Shown here: one piece after another, positions 62,178 through 64,000 of the stretch
Layout of the letters: each line of letters opens with the position of its first letter
Position numbering within the stretch: position 1 is the stretch's first letter
NCBI RefSeq assembly: GCF_029946505.1
Contig: NZ_JARZHG010000017.1
Location: 124,001-188,000, forward strand
Origin: Polyangium sp. y55x31
GTDB lineage: Bacteria; Myxococcota_A; Polyangia; Polyangiales; Polyangiaceae
DNA length: 64,000 nt
Reading direction: 5' to 3'
Made by a program: the position numbers and the translations under genes
The notes under the pieces: model-generated
What the model saw: the letters and a program-made list of their open reading frames with translations, nothing else
Database searches by the model: none
What the model was told of the DNA's origin: nothing

Positions 62178-64000
62178 CTACCTCCACGCGACGGCGCCGC
62201 GATCGACTTCATCGATGAGCGTCGCTAACTCATCATTTTCGGGACATCTGGCGCGTACGTCGCGCATGACAGCGCCAAGGCGTCCTTGGTTGCATGCTTC
62301 GAGGAGCATCTTGGGCCAGAAGCGCGCAGGGCTTCCCGAGAGCTCGACGCGGCAGATATCCAAGTGCTTCGTCGCGAGGAGTCGAGCGTCTTCCATGTCC
62401 GGGTACATGCCGGCCAGCTTTTCACCTAAGCGCACGACAGACTCCGTCGAAGGCGATCGAGCTGATGCTCGCAGTTCACGCGCACGAGTCTCGTCAACGA
62501 TCAACCACACGTTTCCTTCCTGATCCCCGGCGCAAATATGCCCGTTCGCCACGGCTACGCAACGGAACGAGGACGTCCCATGAAGCACTCCCAGGCATTG
62601 GCCCGTTTCCAGGTCAAACACCCGCACCGTCGCGTCCTCTGACGCCGAGATCACCCGTGTCCCGTCCACCGACGCTGTACAGTCGAGCACCCTTTGCGAA
62701 TGCCCCAGAAGCTCGCGTATTAGCGTTCGGTTGTGGGCATGGCGCAACTCCAGCTTTCCATCCTGCCTAGCCAGCACCACGTGCTGCCCATCTGGAGTCA
62801 GCGCGTTCCCGAAGCGCGGAGTTCGTTCGAACAGCGCCTGCCTCGATCGAAGTGAGACGCTACTCCAACGCCCAAGGTCTTCCATTGAAACGATCGCTGT
62901 GGACTCGATCCATTGGGCCCCATGGTGGAGATTCCACTGCCGCACTCGCTCATTCTTCGTGAACGAGCGCACACTGTGTCCGTCGGGCGAAATGGCACAC
63001 ACCGTCACCAGATCTGCATGACCTTCCAGGGTGGCGCAACACGCCCCGGTGGCGATGTCCCAGATCTTGAATGTCCCATCTTCCGAGGCCGACACAGCGA
63101 TTCGCCCGTCCGGCGCGATCGCGCACTCCGTGACCGGTGCCTCGTGACCATTTCGTGCAACCAAGCTCTCTGGCAACCCCAGCTCCCAGATCTTGATGGA
63201 CCGGTCGTTCGAGGCGGAGATCAGCCGGCGCCCATCTGGCGCTGCCGTGCACGTGGCCACGGCTCCCTCGTGCGCCTCGATTCGCATGACGCGTCGCGCG
63301 GCCACGACATCCCAGACCGCAATCGTCCCGTCCGCCATCCCGCAGAGCAAATGCTGACCTTGATGGACGAGGGTACATGCATCCACGCGCCCCAATCCGG
63401 CGCCAAAGTGCTGCTCGCAGCGGCCAGAAGCCAGATCCCACAGCATGATGGAGCCGTCCCCAGCCGCGGCGAGCACTCGATGGCCCCCAGGCAATAGCAC
63501 CAGAGCGGTGAGCCACCAGCGCTCGTCCTTCTCTCCAGGCTGCCTTCGCGGACCGACATCCGGATGCCGGAGCGTGTGAATACTTTCCCAGGAGACCGGA
63601 TCCCACACCCGTACAGTGTAATCCCGCGAGGCAGAAACGATCATACCACTGGCTGTCACAACGCATGCAGTTACATAATCTTCGTGCCCTGCAAGCTGGG
63701 CCCGTCGCGCGCACGTGGCGCGATCCCAGATGGTGATCGTTCCGTCGTCGGATCCCACCACGAACCGCTCGCCGTCAGGGCTCACCGTACACGATGTCGC
63801 CCATCGTCCGTCATTGTCAAGCGTAGCGATCGGGCGGCAACCTTCGAGATCCCAGAGCCGTGCAGTTCCGTCTGTAGACGTAGAAATAGCCACTTTCCCG
63901 TCAGGTGTGATCGCACAACTGGTGAGTTCGTCATCGTGGCCCTTCAATTCCGCTATGCATTCGCCTGTTCCCAACGCCCAGAGGCGGAGCGTGCGGTCCA
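62178..64000 (-). CDS. WD40-repeat protein with C-terminal effector-associated domain (partial)
   Basis: The frame is open to the right edge, so the N terminus is missing. About 600 residues are visible. Ten or eleven WD40 repeats (for example CAISPDGHSV, GTITIWDRAT, ATVRVFDLETGQCL) form one or two beta-propellers. The last ~85 residues form an effector-associated domain: GEKLAGMYPDMEDARLL, then LLEACNQGRLGAVM, closely parallel to the N-terminal domain of the downstream protease. In known systems of this kind the propeller is the sensor and an N-terminal STAND ATPase or effector may precede it, but that part lies outside the window. It is followed 5 bases later by the protease. Confidence 0.87.
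   Translation of the reverse strand, partial: DRTLRLWALGTGECIAELKGHDDELTSCAITPDGKVAISTSTDGTARLWDLEGCRPIATLDNDGRWATSCTVSPDGERFVVGSDDGTITIWDRATCARRAQLAGHEDYVTACVVTASGMIVSASRDYTVRVWDPVSWESIHTLRHPDVGPRRQPGEKDERWWLTALVLLPGGHRVLAAAGDGSIMLWDLASGRCEQHFGAGLGRVDACTLVHQGQHLLCGMADGTIAVWDVVAARRVMRIEAHEGAVATCTAAPDGRRLISASNDRSIKIWELGLPESLVARNGHEAPVTECAIAPDGRIAVSASEDGTFKIWDIATGACCATLEGHADLVTVCAISPDGHSVRSFTKNERVRQWNLHHGAQWIESTAIVSMEDLGRWSSVSLRSRQALFERTPRFGNALTPDGQHVVLARQDGKLELRHAHNRTLIRELLGHSQRVLDCTASVDGTRVISASEDATVRVFDLETGQCLGVLHGTSSFRCVAVANGHICAGDQEGNVWLIVDETRARELRASARSPSTESVVRLGEKLAGMYPDMEDARLLATKHLDICRVELSGSPARFWPKMLLEACNQGRLGAVMRDVRARCPENDELATLIDEVDRGAVAWR

Overview
The window is high-GC DNA from a large, gene-rich bacterial genome. 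A modular NRPS locus, several secreted or lipoprotein-type orphan genes, an SpvB/RHS protein and WD40/effector-associated-domain proteins together point to a myxobacterium (Polyangiales-like). That taxonomic call is inference from gene content, because no rRNA or tRNA marker is present.

Left part (1-19.9 kb, all on the minus strand, so transcribed right to left): a secondary-metabolite locus. In transcription order it encodes a penicillin-acylase-family lipoprotein, a DevC/DevA/DevB-like ABC exporter with adaptor, an AurF-like diiron oxygenase, a stand-alone carrier protein, a class-II-synthetase-like amino acid:carrier-protein ligase and a methyltransferase. These are followed by three NRPS proteins: FAAL-ACP-C-A-PCP, C-C-A(Ser)-PCP, and a third cut by the left edge. 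The logic reads as a fatty-acyl-started peptide with an off-line modified amino acid, exported and then deacylated (a prodrug scheme). Divergent from it are a membrane fatty-acid desaturase and an ArgO/LysE exporter.

Middle-left (22-26.6 kb): an MFS efflux pump and SDR gene pair behind a near-consensus sigma70 promoter with a 14-bp tandem operator-like repeat, a DUF4236 protein, and an A/T-richer TIR-domain protein.

Repeat zone (26.8-34.8 kb): a roughly 320-bp GC-rich repeat occurs as a tandem array (three full units) and as at least five dispersed full or partial copies. Between the copies lie orphan genes (two lipoproteins, one small membrane protein, one secreted protein, one unknown) and gene remnants (a frameshifted ATPase start, a P450 tail).

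Defence island (38.6-54.4 kb, plus strand): a Gabija pair (gajA, gajB) is followed by a DISARM-like operon of C5 methyltransferase, UvrD-like helicase, drmA, drmB and drmC, with a coupled HNH endonuclease. It ends in fragments of a Vsr-type endonuclease and a pair of long inverted repeats. The UvrD-like protein sits where class 2 DISARM would be expected to have drmE.

Right part (54.8-64 kb): a large SpvB/RHS lipoprotein is truncated by an IS1182-like insertion. Then come a small secreted protein and, on the minus strand, a two-gene conflict module: a WD40 protein with a C-terminal effector-associated domain (running off the right edge) and a trypsin-like protease carrying a homologous N-terminal domain. 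No CRISPR array, tRNA or rRNA was seen.
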